Source: CADEED01 sp035765415
GTDB lineage: Bacteria > Pseudomonadota > Gammaproteobacteria > Steroidobacterales > Steroidobacteraceae
Length of the DNA stretch: 64,000 nucleotides
Assembly: GCA_035765415.1 (NCBI GenBank)
Contig: DASTXR010000086.1
Coordinates: 8,524-72,523, forward strand
Reading direction: 5' to 3'
Position numbers and translations under genes: made by a program. The notes under the pieces are model-generated. The model did no database searches, was not told where the DNA came from, and saw nothing but the letters and a program-made list of their open reading frames with translations. Of this stretch, positions 16,979 through 25,911 are shown in pieces. Numbering within the stretch: position 1 is the stretch's first letter; every line of letters starts with the position of its first letter.

Positions 16979-17572
16979 TCAGTGCCTCGGTTGACGGGTT
17001 TCTTTGGCGTGCTGGGCCTCGGCCGCAGTGGTCACTTCGCGCTTTTCTTCGGCGGGCGGCAACTCGGCATCTATCCCCAATGATTCCAGCCACAACTCCC
17101 GGCACCAGCCCTGCGTGTGATAGAGATGCTCGTCCTCCTCGTCCTCTATCTTCTCGTATGCATCCTGCAGGGCCTGGCGCTCATCGCCGCTCAGGTACTT
17201 CGACGCCTCGCCCAACAACTCCCAGTTCAGATGATCCTTGGTCTCCGCGAGCACGATGCATTCCGCGGCCACGATTTGCGCGGCCGCCGGATTGCCCGCC
17301 GCGAGCGCGGTGTTCATGGCTTCCACCAGCGAGGTGCCCAGCGCTTTGACGATCTGCGTGCCGGGCGTCATGGTGAAGGGATCGATGTCGAAGACCTCGC
17401 AGATCCTGGTGAGCGTGGCGACGTGCTCTTCGGTCTGCGACAGGTATTTTTCCCACTCGGCCTGCAAGTCCGGCCGCTGTGCGCACTTGATCGCAGCGGT
17501 GTAGACCTTGACGCCGCCTCGTTCGTGCTCGAGGGACTGCAGGAGTAGTTCGATGAATTGCGCGGAGATCAT
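16979..17572 (-). CDS. Ferritin-like di-iron protein
   Basis: This 197-residue protein is an all-helical, ferritin-like bundle. Candidate metal ligands are the Glu of LEHERGG, the SQTEEHV pair (ExxH type), ETKDHLNWE and EDEEDEHLYH. The last 30 residues are charged and probably disordered. It is the first gene of the minus-strand stress operon with catalase, SRPBCC and alcohol dehydrogenase. That context suggests iron or peroxide handling. Iron storage versus oxidase activity cannot be decided. Confidence 0.8.
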   Translation of the reverse strand: MISAQFIELLLQSLEHERGGVKVYTAAIKCAQRPDLQAEWEKYLSQTEEHVATLTRICEVFDIDPFTMTPGTQIVKALGTSLVEAMNTALAAGNPAAAQIVAAECIVLAETKDHLNWELLGEASKYLSGDERQALQDAYEKIEDEEDEHLYHTQGWCRELWLESLGIDAELPPAEEKREVTTAAEAQHAKETRQPRH

Positions 17573-17728
17573 GATGCGTACTCGATATGTGGAGAAGGGT
17601 CGTCATTAAGAACCGGTCCAATATCGTTAGCTGTAGGAACTGGGCGCTTCCATCCCGTGCTGTCCGACGACGGCAATGGAAGAAGATACAAACCATGCTG
17701 ACGCCGCCCATTGGAAAAATTTTCACAA

Positions 17729-17749
17729 CGCCGCGCCGATGACGCGGCG
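17729..17749 (-). terminator. Terminator-like hairpin after the desaturase gene
   Basis: On the minus strand a 7-bp perfect stem (CGCCGCG/CGCGGCG, 7-base loop) lies 7 bases past the desaturase stop. It is followed by TTGTGAAAATTTTT, a moderately T-rich run, consistent with an intrinsic terminator. Confidence 0.5.
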
Positions 17750-17756
17750 CGACTCG

Positions 17757-18809
17757 TCAGCGGCGGTCACGCTCCTGCTCCCGCCGGATCTGCCTCATCC
17801 GGGCGTAGCCCACGAGTTTCTTGGCGGGTTCATCCCAGAAGCGGAATTTCAGGGACTTGAGGCTCGAAAACAGCGTGATGGGCTGCACCTGCTGGAAGAC
17901 CGGATCGGCCTCGTGGCACCTCTGCAGATTGTAGTTAGGAATCTGCGGGCTCAGATGGTGGATGTGGTGGAACCCGATGTTGCCGGAGAACCATTGAAGG
18001 ACGCGTGGGAGCTTGTAGTAGGAGCTGCCCCGCAGCGCGGCAGCGGTGTAGTCCCATTGCTCATCGCGCTCCCAGTAGGCGTCTTCGAACTGGTGCTGGA
18101 TGTAAAAGAGCCAGATGCCGGTGGCGCCGGCCACCATCCACGCCACGGTCTGCAACAGCAGGTACGCGCCGAGCCCGAACAGCCAGCTCATGACAGCGGC
18201 GACGCAAAACAGCGCGAAGTTCATCCACCATACGGAACGGCGTTCGCGCGCGCTGGCAGTGGACGACGCGAACCGCTGGCGGAACAGGAACACGTACAGA
18301 GGCGCGATGACGAACAACACGAACGGGTTGCGCACGAAGCGATAGGAGAAGCGTTTCCACCGCGAAGAATCCAGGTATTCCTGCACGGTCATCGTCCAGA
18401 CATCGCCGACGCCGCGTTTGTCGAGATGTCCGGAAGTGCCGTGGTGGATGCCGTGTTGCCAGCGCCAGTGGTAGTAAGGCGTGAACGTGAGGATGCCGGC
18501 GATGAACCCGACGAGGGCATTGGCCCAGTGGGACTTGAAGAAGGAGCCGTGGCCGCAGTCGTGGAAGAAGATGAAGACGCGCACCAGCAGGGTGCCGGCC
18601 AGCATGGCCAGCGGAATCGCCAGCCACAGCGAGATCTCCTTGACGTGATACATCAGGAACCAGAGCAGCACGTAGGGCACGATCGTGTTGAAGATCTGCC
18701 ACATTGCGCGTGCGGTCGATGGCCGCTGGTATTGCGTGAGGATTGCCCGCAGGCGCTTCCGCTCATCCGGCGCGGTGTCGCCAGCGGGACTTGGAGGTTT
18801 CGCTGTCAT
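17757..18809 (-). CDS. Membrane fatty acid desaturase
   Basis: This 350-residue protein has the three histidine boxes of membrane desaturases: HDCGHGS, HGIHH and the C-terminal HHIHH. Hydrophobic stretches form four or so membrane helices (IVPYVLLWFLMYHV, LWLAIPLAMLAGTLL, and pairs near 195-245). It probably introduces a double bond into membrane acyl chains, as in the DesA/omega-6 type group. I prefer the Met at 18809; a start at 18863 would add 18 residues without hydrophobic character. It is a monocistronic gene between the kinase fusion and the stress operon. Confidence 0.9.
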   Translation of the reverse strand: MTAKPPSPAGDTAPDERKRLRAILTQYQRPSTARAMWQIFNTIVPYVLLWFLMYHVKEISLWLAIPLAMLAGTLLVRVFIFFHDCGHGSFFKSHWANALVGFIAGILTFTPYYHWRWQHGIHHGTSGHLDKRGVGDVWTMTVQEYLDSSRWKRFSYRFVRNPFVLFVIAPLYVFLFRQRFASSTASARERRSVWWMNFALFCVAAVMSWLFGLGAYLLLQTVAWMVAGATGIWLFYIQHQFEDAYWERDEQWDYTAAALRGSSYYKLPRVLQWFSGNIGFHHIHHLSPQIPNYNLQRCHEADPVFQQVQPITLFSSLKSLKFRFWDEPAKKLVGYARMRQIRREQERDRR

Positions 18810-18906
18810 GCAATATGCGCGGAATCGTGGCACCCGAAAACCGGCGCCGCTATCGGACGCCATCCCGTCATCTGGCGGCGATCGTCGGTTTCTTCAGAAC
18901 CCGGGG

Positions 18907-21900
18907 CTAGGGGCGCGCGGCCAGTTTCGCGGCGAGTTCCAGCAACCGGTCCGGATCCACGGGCTTCGGCACGTGCTCATCGTAGCCGGCGTCGAGCGCC
19001 TGCTGGCGATCTTCGGGCCGCGCGAAAGCGGTGACCGCGAGCGCGGCGATCCTGCCATTGGTCTCGCGCGCCCGGATTTCGCGCATGAACGCATAACCGT
19101 CCTCGCCCGGCAGCCCGATGTCGCTGATGATGAGACGCGGCCGGCGCATTTCGAGGGCCTCGCGCGCCTGCGCCGCCGATTCGACGGCGCGCACTTTGGC
19201 GCCGCGTTCCTGCAGCAGCCTTTGCATGACCTCGCGTGCATTGCTTTCGTCTTCTACGAGCAGGATTTCCACGTCATCGAGCTGGTCGCCTATGTCGAAC
19301 GCGCGGGCTTCGCCCGAGTCGTCAGCGCCCGCGTATACGGGCAGCGGCAGCTCGACCCGGAACGTGGAACCCTGGCCGTCGCCCTCGCTGAAGACCGTAA
19401 TCGTTCCGCCGTGTAATTCCACGATCTGTTTGGCGATGGCCAGCCCCAGCCCGAGACCGCCATGCGCGCGCGCCGCGCCCACCTCAGCCTGGCGAAAGCG
19501 GTCGAACACATGCGGCAGGAATTCGCGCTTGATGCCAACGCCCGTGTCCACCACTTCGATCGTCACCATGGCGCCGTCGCGCCGCGCGGCAACGCTGACG
19601 CTGCCGCCCTGGGGCGTGAACTTCACGGCGTTGCTCAGCAGGTTCCAGATCACCTGCTGCAGGCGCCCGGGATCGGCGCGCACCACGCCCAGGTCGCTGG
19701 CAGCGCGCGAGCTCAGGCGGATTCCCCGCGCAGTTGCCACGGGCTCGACGGCTTCGACGGCGCCCTTGACGACATTGGCCAGCTGCGTTTCGTGCAACGC
19801 CAGCTTGAGCTTGCCGGAGGCGATACGTGACACGTCGAACAGATCGTCGATGACCTGTTGTTGCGCGACGGCGGCGCGAGTGATCATTTCCAGGCCATCG
19901 GCGCGATCCTTGGGCGGAAGCTTTTCGTTGGCGAGCATTCGCGTCCACAGCCGGATGGTGTTGAGCGGCGTGCGCAGCTCGTGACTCACCACCGCGATGA
20001 ATTCGTCCTTGGCGCGGTTGGCTTCTTCGGCATGCGCCGATGCGCGTTCGGCCGCGGCCATCGCCGCCTTGAGACGGTCTTCGGTGACCTTGGCCTCGGT
20101 GTTGTCGCGCATGATCTTCACGAGCCCGGTCACCGCTCCCGAAGGCGCTGTCATCCTGGCCATGACGCCGCTCGCCCAGAAGCGCGACCCGTCCTTGCGC
20201 AGGTGCCAGCGCTCATCGGTGGCGCGCCCGGTGTCGAGCGCCTCACGGATCTCGCGCTGCGGGACCTGCGCGAGCCGGTCTTCGGGAGTGAAGATCGCTT
20301 CCGCGGTCTTGCCGATCAGCTCCTTCTCGGTCCACCCGAGCATGCGTTCCGCGCCGCTGTTCCAGCTGACAATCCGACCATCGTCATCGAGAGTCATGAT
20401 GGCGAAATCCATGGCGCTCTCGACCAGCAGACCCAGGCGCTGATTCGCTTCCGCGAGGGCTTCTTCACCCCGCCGGCGCTGCGTGATGTCGAGGAAGGTG
20501 CCGACCACCGCGATGATGGTGCCCTTGGCATTGCGCACAGGTGCAGAGCTGACCGTAAAGACGCGGATGATCTTGTCGGTGCCGATGACCTCGATCTCTT
20601 CGTCGGTGATGGTCTCGCCGGTTGCCAGCGTGCGCGCCAGCGGCCATTCATCCGCGAGGTAGGCCTCGCCGTCGCTGTGCACACCGCTCAGCGAAGGTTC
20701 GAACCGGGTTCCAGCACCGGCCGGAGCCGGCGGCGGCAGGCTCTTGCCGAACAGACTGGACGCCCTGCGATTGGCGTACTGCAAGTGGCCGGCAAGCGGG
20801 TCGACGATGACGACGGCGGTCGGCATCTGTTCGAGCACGCCCTGCACGCGTTCGTGCGCTTTGCGTACTTCCAGTTCGCTGCGCTTGCGCGCGCAGATAT
20901 CCACGAAAGTGATGACCACGCCTTCGATGTGGTTCTCGGAGGTGCGGTACGGCAGCGTGCGTCGCAGGTACCAGCGGCCACTGTGGCTCTCGATTTCCCG
21001 CTCGATGGGCGCCAGGTGTTGCAGGACGGTGCGCACATCCGTCAACAGGTTGTCGTCGGTGAACTTCTGCGCGAGATCGGTGACCGGCCGACCGATGTCG
21101 GTATCGATGAGCTCCAGCAGGTCGGACACCGCGGGCGTGAAGCGGCGCACGCGCAATTTCGAATCGAGGAACAGGACGGCAATGTTGGTGCTGCTCAGCA
21201 GGTTCGCGATGTCGTTCGTGGTTGCTTCGAGCTGGCTGATCTTCAGCTGAAGCTGGCCGTTGACGGTAGTCAGTTCTTCGTTGATGGACTGCAGCTCTTC
21301 CTTGCTGGTTTCCAGCTCCTCGTTCGCGCTCTGCAATTCCTCGTTCACCGAAGTGGCTTCTTCGTGTGCGGCCTTGAGCTCTTCGTTGGTGGCTTCGTAG
21401 GCCTCGGTCGCGCTTTGCAGTTCCAGGCGCAACAGGCGCCGTTCTTCGCCCGCGGCCGCGTCATTGCCGCTGGTATCACGCACCACGATCTCGGACTGCG
21501 ACATCAGCGTGCCCGACGCGGGCGGGGAGAAACTCACGCGATAGTAGTCAGGCGCCTTGCTGTGGATGAGCGGCGCGGCGGTGATGTCCACCTCGCGGCG
21601 GCCCGTTTCGTTGCCGGGAACCTGCACGGTGACGGCGGTGTTGTCGCGCATGGCCGCGCGCAGCGCGGTGCGCACGGGAACGCGCAGCGGAGTACGCAGC
21701 AGTTGCAGCAGGTCGCGCGTGGGCTCACCCGCCGGCGGATCGAGAAACTCGCCGGTGGCGCCATGGAAATAGACGATGCGATCGGTGCGGTCGACGACCA
21801 CCGTGGGCGGCCCGTAGTGCTCGAGCAGCGCGCGCTGGATGAACAGCGTGGCGGTGGGGCGCGGCGCATCGGGATTCTGCAATGACTCGTTGTAGCGCGC

Positions 21901-23463
21901 GGTTTCGTCCCGGAGTCGCAGAGAGGGCGTATCCGCGCCTCCCGCGAATCGCAACTGGGCCGCGCCCGTGCGGCGGTAGATGCGCCACTTCTTGCTGATG
22001 ACTTCGAACAGATGCTCGGAGCCACTGAACGATTCCGTGTTGCCGAGGAACAGATAGGCGCCGTCGCGCAGTGCGAAGTGCAACAGCGAGAGGACGCGAC
22101 GCTGCGTGTCGGGCTCGAGGTAGATGAGCAGGTTGCGGCACGAGCAGATGTCGATGCGCGAGAACGGCGGGTCCCGCAGCAGGTCCTGCGGCGCGAACAC
22201 CACCATGTCGCGGATTTCTTTTTTCACGCGAAACGCATGTTCGTCCTTGTCGAAGAACCGTTCGAGCCGCTCGGGTGTCAAATCCGCTTCGATGCCGCCG
22301 GGATATACGCCCGCGCGCGCGAGCGCGAGAGAGCGGTCCGCGGTGTCGGTGGCGAAGATCTTCACGTCGATGTGTTCGCGGCTCCCCAGCTCTTCGGCGA
22401 TGAGGATGGCGAGTGTGTAGGCTTCCTCGCCGCTGGCGCAGGCACTGACCCAGCAGCGGATGGTCTGGCCTTCCTGTTTCGAGGCGATCAACGGCATGAT
22501 GACGCTGACGCGCAGCGCCTCCCAGGCCTCGGGGTCACGGAAGAATCCCGTGACGTTGATCATGAGGTCGTTGGCCAGCGCGCCCACTTCGTTGGTGCTG
22601 CTGCGCAGGATCGAGGTGTAGTCGGAAAGATTCCGGGTATCCACCAGCCCCATGCGCCTCTGGATGCGGCGAATCAGCGTCGCTTTCCGATAGCCGACGA
22701 AGTCGTGTTTGGTCCTCGTGCGCAGGATGGCCAGAATCTCGCGAAGATGCGCGCGATCGAGTTGCAGTGCATCGTCGGCGGCCAGCGACGCGCCATCGCC
22801 GGTAAACGGATAACGCGCGTATCGCATCAGCATGCCGGGGATATCGCGGGCTTCCAGGACCTGATCCGCGTAACCCGCATGGATGAGGCTGCGGGGCATG
22901 CCGGGAAATGACGCGGACTCGGGCTGCTGGGCGATACAGATGCCGCCCGCCGCCTTGATTGCCTGGGCGCCCGCCGTTCCATTCGTGCCGGTGCCTGACA
23001 AGATGACTGCCACGGCCTTCTCGTTCTGTTCGGCCGCCAGCGATCGGAAGAAATCGTCGACCGGGCGGCGATGGCCGCGCTGCTCCACGGGTTCGCCGAG
23101 CTTCAAGAGGCCGTTTTCCAGTGTGAGTGTGTGACCCGGCGCTATGACGAAGGCCTGGTTGGGCTCCACCTTCGTGCCGTCTTCGATTTCCCTGACCGGA
23201 ATACGCGCTTTCCTCGAGAGGATTTCGCTGAGCAGGCTGGTGTGATCGGGCGACAGGTGCTGCACGACCACGTAGGCCAGGCCGCTGTCGGCAGGAACGT
23301 TTTCGAAGAACTCTTCGAGCGCCTGCAGGCCGCCTGCGGAGGCGCCGATGCCCACGACGTGGAAGGGGAGAGAGGCGCTGCTGGCCGGGTTGGTCGGATC
23401 CACACTCTGATTGGGCGGATTCACCGCCGGCTCATTGCCGGGTGTCTTCTGATCGTTCACCAC
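18907..23463 (-). CDS. CheB-CheR-PAS-histidine kinase-receiver fusion protein
   Basis: This 1518-residue cytoplasmic protein has these domains in order. A CheB methylesterase domain spans about 33-215 (S42 in GASAGG, H69). A CheR methyltransferase spans about 230-500 (CWVSACASGEEAYTL). A PAS-like segment is followed by a long coiled coil at about 675-770 built of NEELxxANEELE repeats. Three PAS domains follow. The HisKA domain has H1161 in VVSHELRTPL. HATPase and a C-terminal receiver (D1448) complete it. The CheB catalytic Asp position reads N161 (SGTGTNGTAG), so esterase activity is doubtful. No chemoreceptors or chemotaxis genes are nearby, so a role in a non-flagellar pathway is likely. 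Confidence 0.93.
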   Translation of the reverse strand: MVNDQKTPGNEPAVNPPNQSVDPTNPASSASLPFHVVGIGASAGGLQALEEFFENVPADSGLAYVVVQHLSPDHTSLLSEILSRKARIPVREIEDGTKVEPNQAFVIAPGHTLTLENGLLKLGEPVEQRGHRRPVDDFFRSLAAEQNEKAVAVILSGTGTNGTAGAQAIKAAGGICIAQQPESASFPGMPRSLIHAGYADQVLEARDIPGMLMRYARYPFTGDGASLAADDALQLDRAHLREILAILRTRTKHDFVGYRKATLIRRIQRRMGLVDTRNLSDYTSILRSSTNEVGALANDLMINVTGFFRDPEAWEALRVSVIMPLIASKQEGQTIRCWVSACASGEEAYTLAILIAEELGSREHIDVKIFATDTADRSLALARAGVYPGGIEADLTPERLERFFDKDEHAFRVKKEIRDMVVFAPQDLLRDPPFSRIDICSCRNLLIYLEPDTQRRVLSLLHFALRDGAYLFLGNTESFSGSEHLFEVISKKWRIYRRTGAAQLRFAGGADTPSLRLRDETARYNESLQNPDAPRPTATLFIQRALLEHYGPPTVVVDRTDRIVYFHGATGEFLDPPAGEPTRDLLQLLRTPLRVPVRTALRAAMRDNTAVTVQVPGNETGRREVDITAAPLIHSKAPDYYRVSFSPPASGTLMSQSEIVVRDTSGNDAAAGEERRLLRLELQSATEAYEATNEELKAAHEEATSVNEELQSANEELETSKEELQSINEELTTVNGQLQLKISQLEATTNDIANLLSSTNIAVLFLDSKLRVRRFTPAVSDLLELIDTDIGRPVTDLAQKFTDDNLLTDVRTVLQHLAPIEREIESHSGRWYLRRTLPYRTSENHIEGVVITFVDICARKRSELEVRKAHERVQGVLEQMPTAVVIVDPLAGHLQYANRRASSLFGKSLPPPAPAGAGTRFEPSLSGVHSDGEAYLADEWPLARTLATGETITDEEIEVIGTDKIIRVFTVSSAPVRNAKGTIIAVVGTFLDITQRRRGEEALAEANQRLGLLVESAMDFAIMTLDDDGRIVSWNSGAERMLGWTEKELIGKTAEAIFTPEDRLAQVPQREIREALDTGRATDERWHLRKDGSRFWASGVMARMTAPSGAVTGLVKIMRDNTEAKVTEDRLKAAMAAAERASAHAEEANRAKDEFIAVVSHELRTPLNTIRLWTRMLANEKLPPKDRADGLEMITRAAVAQQQVIDDLFDVSRIASGKLKLALHETQLANVVKGAVEAVEPVATARGIRLSSRAASDLGVVRADPGRLQQVIWNLLSNAVKFTPQGGSVSVAARRDGAMVTIEVVDTGVGIKREFLPHVFDRFRQAEVGAARAHGGLGLGLAIAKQIVELHGGTITVFSEGDGQGSTFRVELPLPVYAGADDSGEARAFDIGDQLDDVEILLVEDESNAREVMQRLLQERGAKVRAVESAAQAREALEMRRPRLIISDIGLPGEDGYAFMREIRARETNGRIAALAVTAFARPEDRQQALDAGYDEHVPKPVDPDRLLELAAKLAARP

Positions 23464-23633
23464 CGCTCCGTCGGGGGACGTCTGGTCCAGGAGACGTCGG
23501 TGCTTGAATTGAGATTTCCTGGGAAGGGCGGAGTGTAAGACTAACCGGCAGAAAAGACTGTCGGATTTGCGCGTGGATTCCTGCGTGGCGGCGCGCCCAG
23601 TCGCCCTAGGTATGTTTCGGCGTTAACGCGTTT

Positions 23634-23951
23634 TCAGAAGCCCAGAAGAAGAAAATCCAGGGCGGCGAGGATAGCGGTGCGCTGATCCGCCAGGCTGCCG
23701 GTGGCGGGACCAAGCTCGTTAGTTGCCACGCCAGCAAGCTGCGGAGTAACCAGCACGTAAGAGACGCCTTCGAACTGGAGCAGGGGCGTCAACTGGCTTA
23801 CCGGCCTCTTTGTGAGGGCTGCAATCTTGCTGAGTGGAATCACAACCCTTGTCTGAAGCTCATCGAGAAGATCAGATTGAACATCAACGAGTAGAGGAAA
23901 GGTTGCCTTGCTGCGCGCATTCACATTTCGGAATACGGTGAACTGGGCCAA
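23634..23951 (-). CDS. ccdB: CcdB-family toxin
   Basis: This 105-residue protein has the CcdB fold signature: MAQFTVFRN, then PLLVDVQSDLLDELQTRVVIPL and NELGPATGSLADQRTAILAALDFL. F-plasmid CcdB poisons DNA gyrase through its last three residues, Trp-Gly-Ile. Here the end is LLLGF, so the Trp is absent and gyrase poisoning is uncertain. The start is a TTG placed directly after the antitoxin TGA, which implies strict translational coupling. It is the second gene of a chromosomal ccdAB module. Confidence 0.88.
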   Translation of the reverse strand: MAQFTVFRNVNARSKATFPLLVDVQSDLLDELQTRVVIPLSKIAALTKRPVSQLTPLLQFEGVSYVLVTPQLAGVATNELGPATGSLADQRTAILAALDFLLLGF

Positions 23952-24200
23952 TCAAAAGCTCCGGACGTCGTCCGAAAACGTCCCGTGTTTCTCAACGTGT
24001 TGGTTGTAAGCCGCAATTGCATCGCGGTTTTCCTGGCGCCACTTCTTGCGCTTCACCTTGGCCAGTTCTTCCGTCAATGCCCTTTCGAGTGCAGCGGAAA
24101 GATTTATGCCGGCTTCTCGCGCGGCGGCGAGCAGATCGCTGCGAACACTGACGTTGGTAGCGCGCTTGGAAGTCGTGGTTCGAGATTTCGGGCGAGACAT
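23952..24200 (-). CDS. ccdA: CcdA-family antitoxin
   Basis: This 82-residue protein has a basic N-terminal ribbon-helix-helix segment (KRATNVSVRSDLLAAAREAGINLS) that should bind the operon promoter. A charged C-terminal segment that should neutralise CcdB contains WRQENRDAIAAYNQHVEKHG. The ATG at 24200 follows GGAGG by four bases. An upstream in-frame start at 24266 is less likely. Autoregulation with the toxin is expected from the family. Confidence 0.88.
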   Translation of the reverse strand: MSRPKSRTTTSKRATNVSVRSDLLAAAREAGINLSAALERALTEELAKVKRKKWRQENRDAIAAYNQHVEKHGTFSDDVRSF

Positions 24201-24287
24201 GGGGCCTCCGACTGATGCGCAGAACCTAGCACACGAGTATGCGCATCGGAAGTGCGCATTATTCAATGGATCGTGCAGTTTTCCGGA

Positions 24288-25067
24288 TCAAGGCCCGACG
24301 ACGCGAGCGATCGTCCACAGCCCAGCGGCGACGGCGATTGCACCTGAGCCTTTTGCCACATATTCGCAGGCCGGTGCGAGGCGTTCCGCAACGGTTGCCA
24401 GAGTGATGACCCCCATCGCGCGCAGGTCCATGACTCCGATGACGAGCAGGACAGCGGTCAGGCCGGCGCAGCAGCGGACACAGGCGAGGCCGAGTCGCAG
24501 CCCGTGGCGCCAGGCCGTTGCGGCGTCCGCGGGCTTCGAACATAGGTGCGTCGTTCGGCAGCAGGTTAGCTGACGCGCCTTCCAGGCGGTGAACTGCAGC
24601 AGGCCTGCGATCATCACCACCAATCCCGAGACGACGGGAACGGCGCGCGACACGGCCGGCACACGCATCGCGATTTCCGCAAGCCCGAGTCCCACGGGAT
24701 ACGCCGCCGCCCCGCATGACGCCCAAACGGCGAAATAACCCGCGCCCACGATAGTAGTTAGCCAGGCGGATCGCCTGTCATCACCGCTGGTCACGGCCTC
24801 CCGATAACGCGACAGCATGGGCACCAGCACCGGCAGCATCATCGCCACCATCATCACGCACCACATGCCGAGAAACGTGGCGGCGGCGCCGGGCCATGTC
24901 TGGCCCGGCATCCGCATCCACGTCATCGACATGGTCCAGCCGCCCGGCATTTGCATGCCGGGCATGGTCGACATGGATCCACACCAGACGACAGTCGTCG
25001 CGGCGCTGGCGGCGAACAACACCGCCGACACGCCAAGCAGTCCACGATGTGCGGCGATGTTGCTCAC
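24288..25067 (-). CDS. DUF2182 membrane protein with Met-rich segment
   Basis: This 259-residue integral membrane protein has about six hydrophobic helices. The first loop, residues about 32-53, is exceptionally methionine-rich (MSTMPGMQMPGG, then MSMTWMRM). This pattern can bind Cu(I). The second half holds cysteine pairs (LTCCRTTHLC, VRCCAGL). DUF2182 proteins are annotated as predicted metal-binding membrane proteins. The start overlaps the stop of the DUF899 gene as ATGA. I infer a metal- or redox-related role for the pair. Confidence 0.85.
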   Translation of the reverse strand: MSNIAAHRGLLGVSAVLFAASAATTVVWCGSMSTMPGMQMPGGWTMSMTWMRMPGQTWPGAAATFLGMWCVMMVAMMLPVLVPMLSRYREAVTSGDDRRSAWLTTIVGAGYFAVWASCGAAAYPVGLGLAEIAMRVPAVSRAVPVVSGLVVMIAGLLQFTAWKARQLTCCRTTHLCSKPADAATAWRHGLRLGLACVRCCAGLTAVLLVIGVMDLRAMGVITLATVAERLAPACEYVAKGSGAIAVAAGLWTIARVVGP

Positions 25068-25831
25068 GCCGCGGCGTACTCATCGTGGCGCTTCCACCAG
25101 ATTCCCGACTCGTTGCGGCCGCGCGGTGCGCGGTCTAACCACTGGTAAGCGCCCCACAGCCCGTCGAGCCCGCGCGCATAGGTGGAGTAGGTGTGATAGA
25201 TCACGCCGTCCTCCATGGCGAACGCGCTGAGGCCCGGCCGGTCGCGCGTGAACGTGGCCCAGTCGGTGCCGCAGCCAGCGGCGAACTTGACGAGTGTCTC
25301 GGGAACCTGCGTGGTCTGGTCCATGGGATGGCCAGCGCGCTCGTAGTTGTATTCGATGCTGCCCGCGCGCTGCTGCTCTTCCGTGAACGCGATGTTGAAG
25401 TCGTAGTTGAAGTCCGAGCCGTTCGACGATGCCCAGGGGAAAGTCCAGCCCATGCGACGTTTGTAGGCCTGGAGCTTTGTCAGCGGCGCGCGCGACACTG
25501 CCGAGAGAGCAACGTCGTGGTTCGCCAGGTGTACCGCGAACCCTTCGAAGCCGTCCGCGATCATGGAGCAGGATGGGCATCCGGCCTTGAAGTCGGGCCC
25601 GAACATGAAGTGATAGACGAGGAGCTGCGAGCGGCCGCGGAACAGATCCTTGAGCGTGCCTGCGCCCGCGTCGGTGTCGAATCGGTACTCCTTATCTATG
25701 CGGACCCAGGGCAGGGCCTGGCGCTGTTTTGCCAGCTCGTCGCTGCGGCGTGTGAGTTCCTTCTCGGACTTGAGGAGCTCGATGCGAGCGTCGAGCCATT
25801 GCTGTCGTGTCCCGGTTTTGTGAGTCATCAC
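25064..25831 (-). CDS. DUF899 family thioredoxin-like protein
   Basis: This 255-residue protein matches DUF899, a thioredoxin-fold family. It has an N-terminal helical region (ARIELLKSEKELTRRSDEL) and the fold core. A CPSC motif sits at the usual redox position in KAGCPSCSMIADGF. The conserved C-terminus is DGVIYHTYSTYARGLDGLWGAYQWLD. It lies upstream of and overlaps DUF2182, and the regulator at 25912 is divergent across an 80-base gap. The function of the family is not established. Confidence 0.87.
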   Translation of the reverse strand: MMTHKTGTRQQWLDARIELLKSEKELTRRSDELAKQRQALPWVRIDKEYRFDTDAGAGTLKDLFRGRSQLLVYHFMFGPDFKAGCPSCSMIADGFEGFAVHLANHDVALSAVSRAPLTKLQAYKRRMGWTFPWASSNGSDFNYDFNIAFTEEQQRAGSIEYNYERAGHPMDQTTQVPETLVKFAAGCGTDWATFTRDRPGLSAFAMEDGVIYHTYSTYARGLDGLWGAYQWLDRAPRGRNESGIWWKRHDEYAAA

Positions 25832-25911
25832 TCGTCTCCGTCGTGTGGGTGATGCGTTAGCCTAGGGCGCAGGCTTCGGACGGTGGGAGTGACAAGTTTG
25901 TCGGGATTGCG

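Noticed and set aside
18005..18193. Short plus-strand frame opposite the desaturase
   Set aside because: The histidine boxes lie on the minus strand and the plus frame has an Arg-rich shadow composition.
23464..23633. Possible small gene between ccdB and the kinase fusion
   Set aside because: The 170-base gap has no open frame with a ribosome site. It most likely holds the kinase promoter.
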